From assembly GCA_910587755.1 (NCBI GenBank), contig CAJUNZ010000130.1, forward strand, positions 1 to 5,246: a stretch of 5,246 bases of DNA, given 5' to 3'. Below, one piece after another: positions 5,195 through 5,246 of this stretch. The position numbers and the translations under genes were made by a program. The stretch's first letter is position 1; each line of letters begins with the position of its first letter. Source of the DNA: an uncultured Acetatifactor sp. Lineage in GTDB: Bacteria > Bacillota > Clostridia > Lachnospirales > Lachnospiraceae. Below the pieces are notes generated by a model that was not told the DNA's origin, did not search any database, and saw only the letters and a program-made list of their open reading frames with translations.

Positions 5195-5246
5195 ATTTTT
5201 CCACCTGTGCGGTTGGGATATAGTTAGGAGCGGCAATAAAACAATG
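5195..5246. other. Right-edge intergenic tail, no supported gene
   Basis: It holds a TATAGT at 5219-5224 that could be a -10 box, without a good -35. An ATG at 5244-5246 lies 13 nt after an AGGAG, too far for a confident ribosome site. A gene may begin at or beyond the edge, but nothing here shows it. Confidence 0.3.

Noticed and set aside
4934..5236. Minus-strand ORFs of 100 and 70 codons at the right end
   Set aside because: They are translations of the tandem repeat and the terminator, giving repeated ATDHAFSK/HRSCLFKK-like peptides, with no support as genes.

Overview
The window looks like chromosomal DNA from a mid-GC member of the Lachnospiraceae / Clostridium cluster XIVa. This is inferred from the protein style (a nuclease-fused DinG-type helicase typical of that group), strong AGGAGG-type ribosome sites and short dispersed palindromic repeats. 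No phage, transposase, plasmid or CRISPR gene is visible.

Layout, left to right. (1) 1-310, minus strand: the N-terminal receiver domain of an OmpR-type response regulator, cut by the left edge, with a good promoter at 348-376. (2) 311-805: a 495-base divergent intergenic region. It holds that promoter, a plus-strand extended -10 promoter (588-616), a 102-bp element with 9-bp terminal inverted repeats (631-732) and the start of an 18-nt tandem repeat that runs into the next ORF. (3) 806-3427, plus: a large protein joining an N-terminal PD-(D/E)XK (RecB/Cas4-like) nuclease domain to an XPD/DinG-type Fe-S superfamily 2 helicase. It has two irregular segments: a repeat-derived N-terminus, and an in-frame run of GACA/TGTC palindromes around residues 444-493. 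(4) 3428-3699: a structured intergenic region with a promoter, a 13-bp direct repeat, two perfect DnaA-box sequences in inverted orientation, a roughly 11-bp phased GGAT array and an inverted repeat close to a strong ribosome site. (5) 3700-5013, plus: a 437-residue cytoplasmic GH13 alpha-glucan hydrolase with an intact catalytic triad. (6) 5054-5097: a strong intrinsic terminator that merges into three 34-35 bp tandem repeats (5091-5194), followed by about 50 uninformative bases.

The genes do not look like one pathway: a signalling regulator, a DNA-repair-type helicase-nuclease and a starch/maltodextrin enzyme. The most unusual material is non-coding or repeat-derived: four different small-repeat architectures in 5.2 kb, two of them entering the helicase reading frame. 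The best candidates for something undescribed are the DnaA-box/GGAT array upstream of the amylase gene and the palindrome run inside the helicase. I see no clear new multi-gene system.
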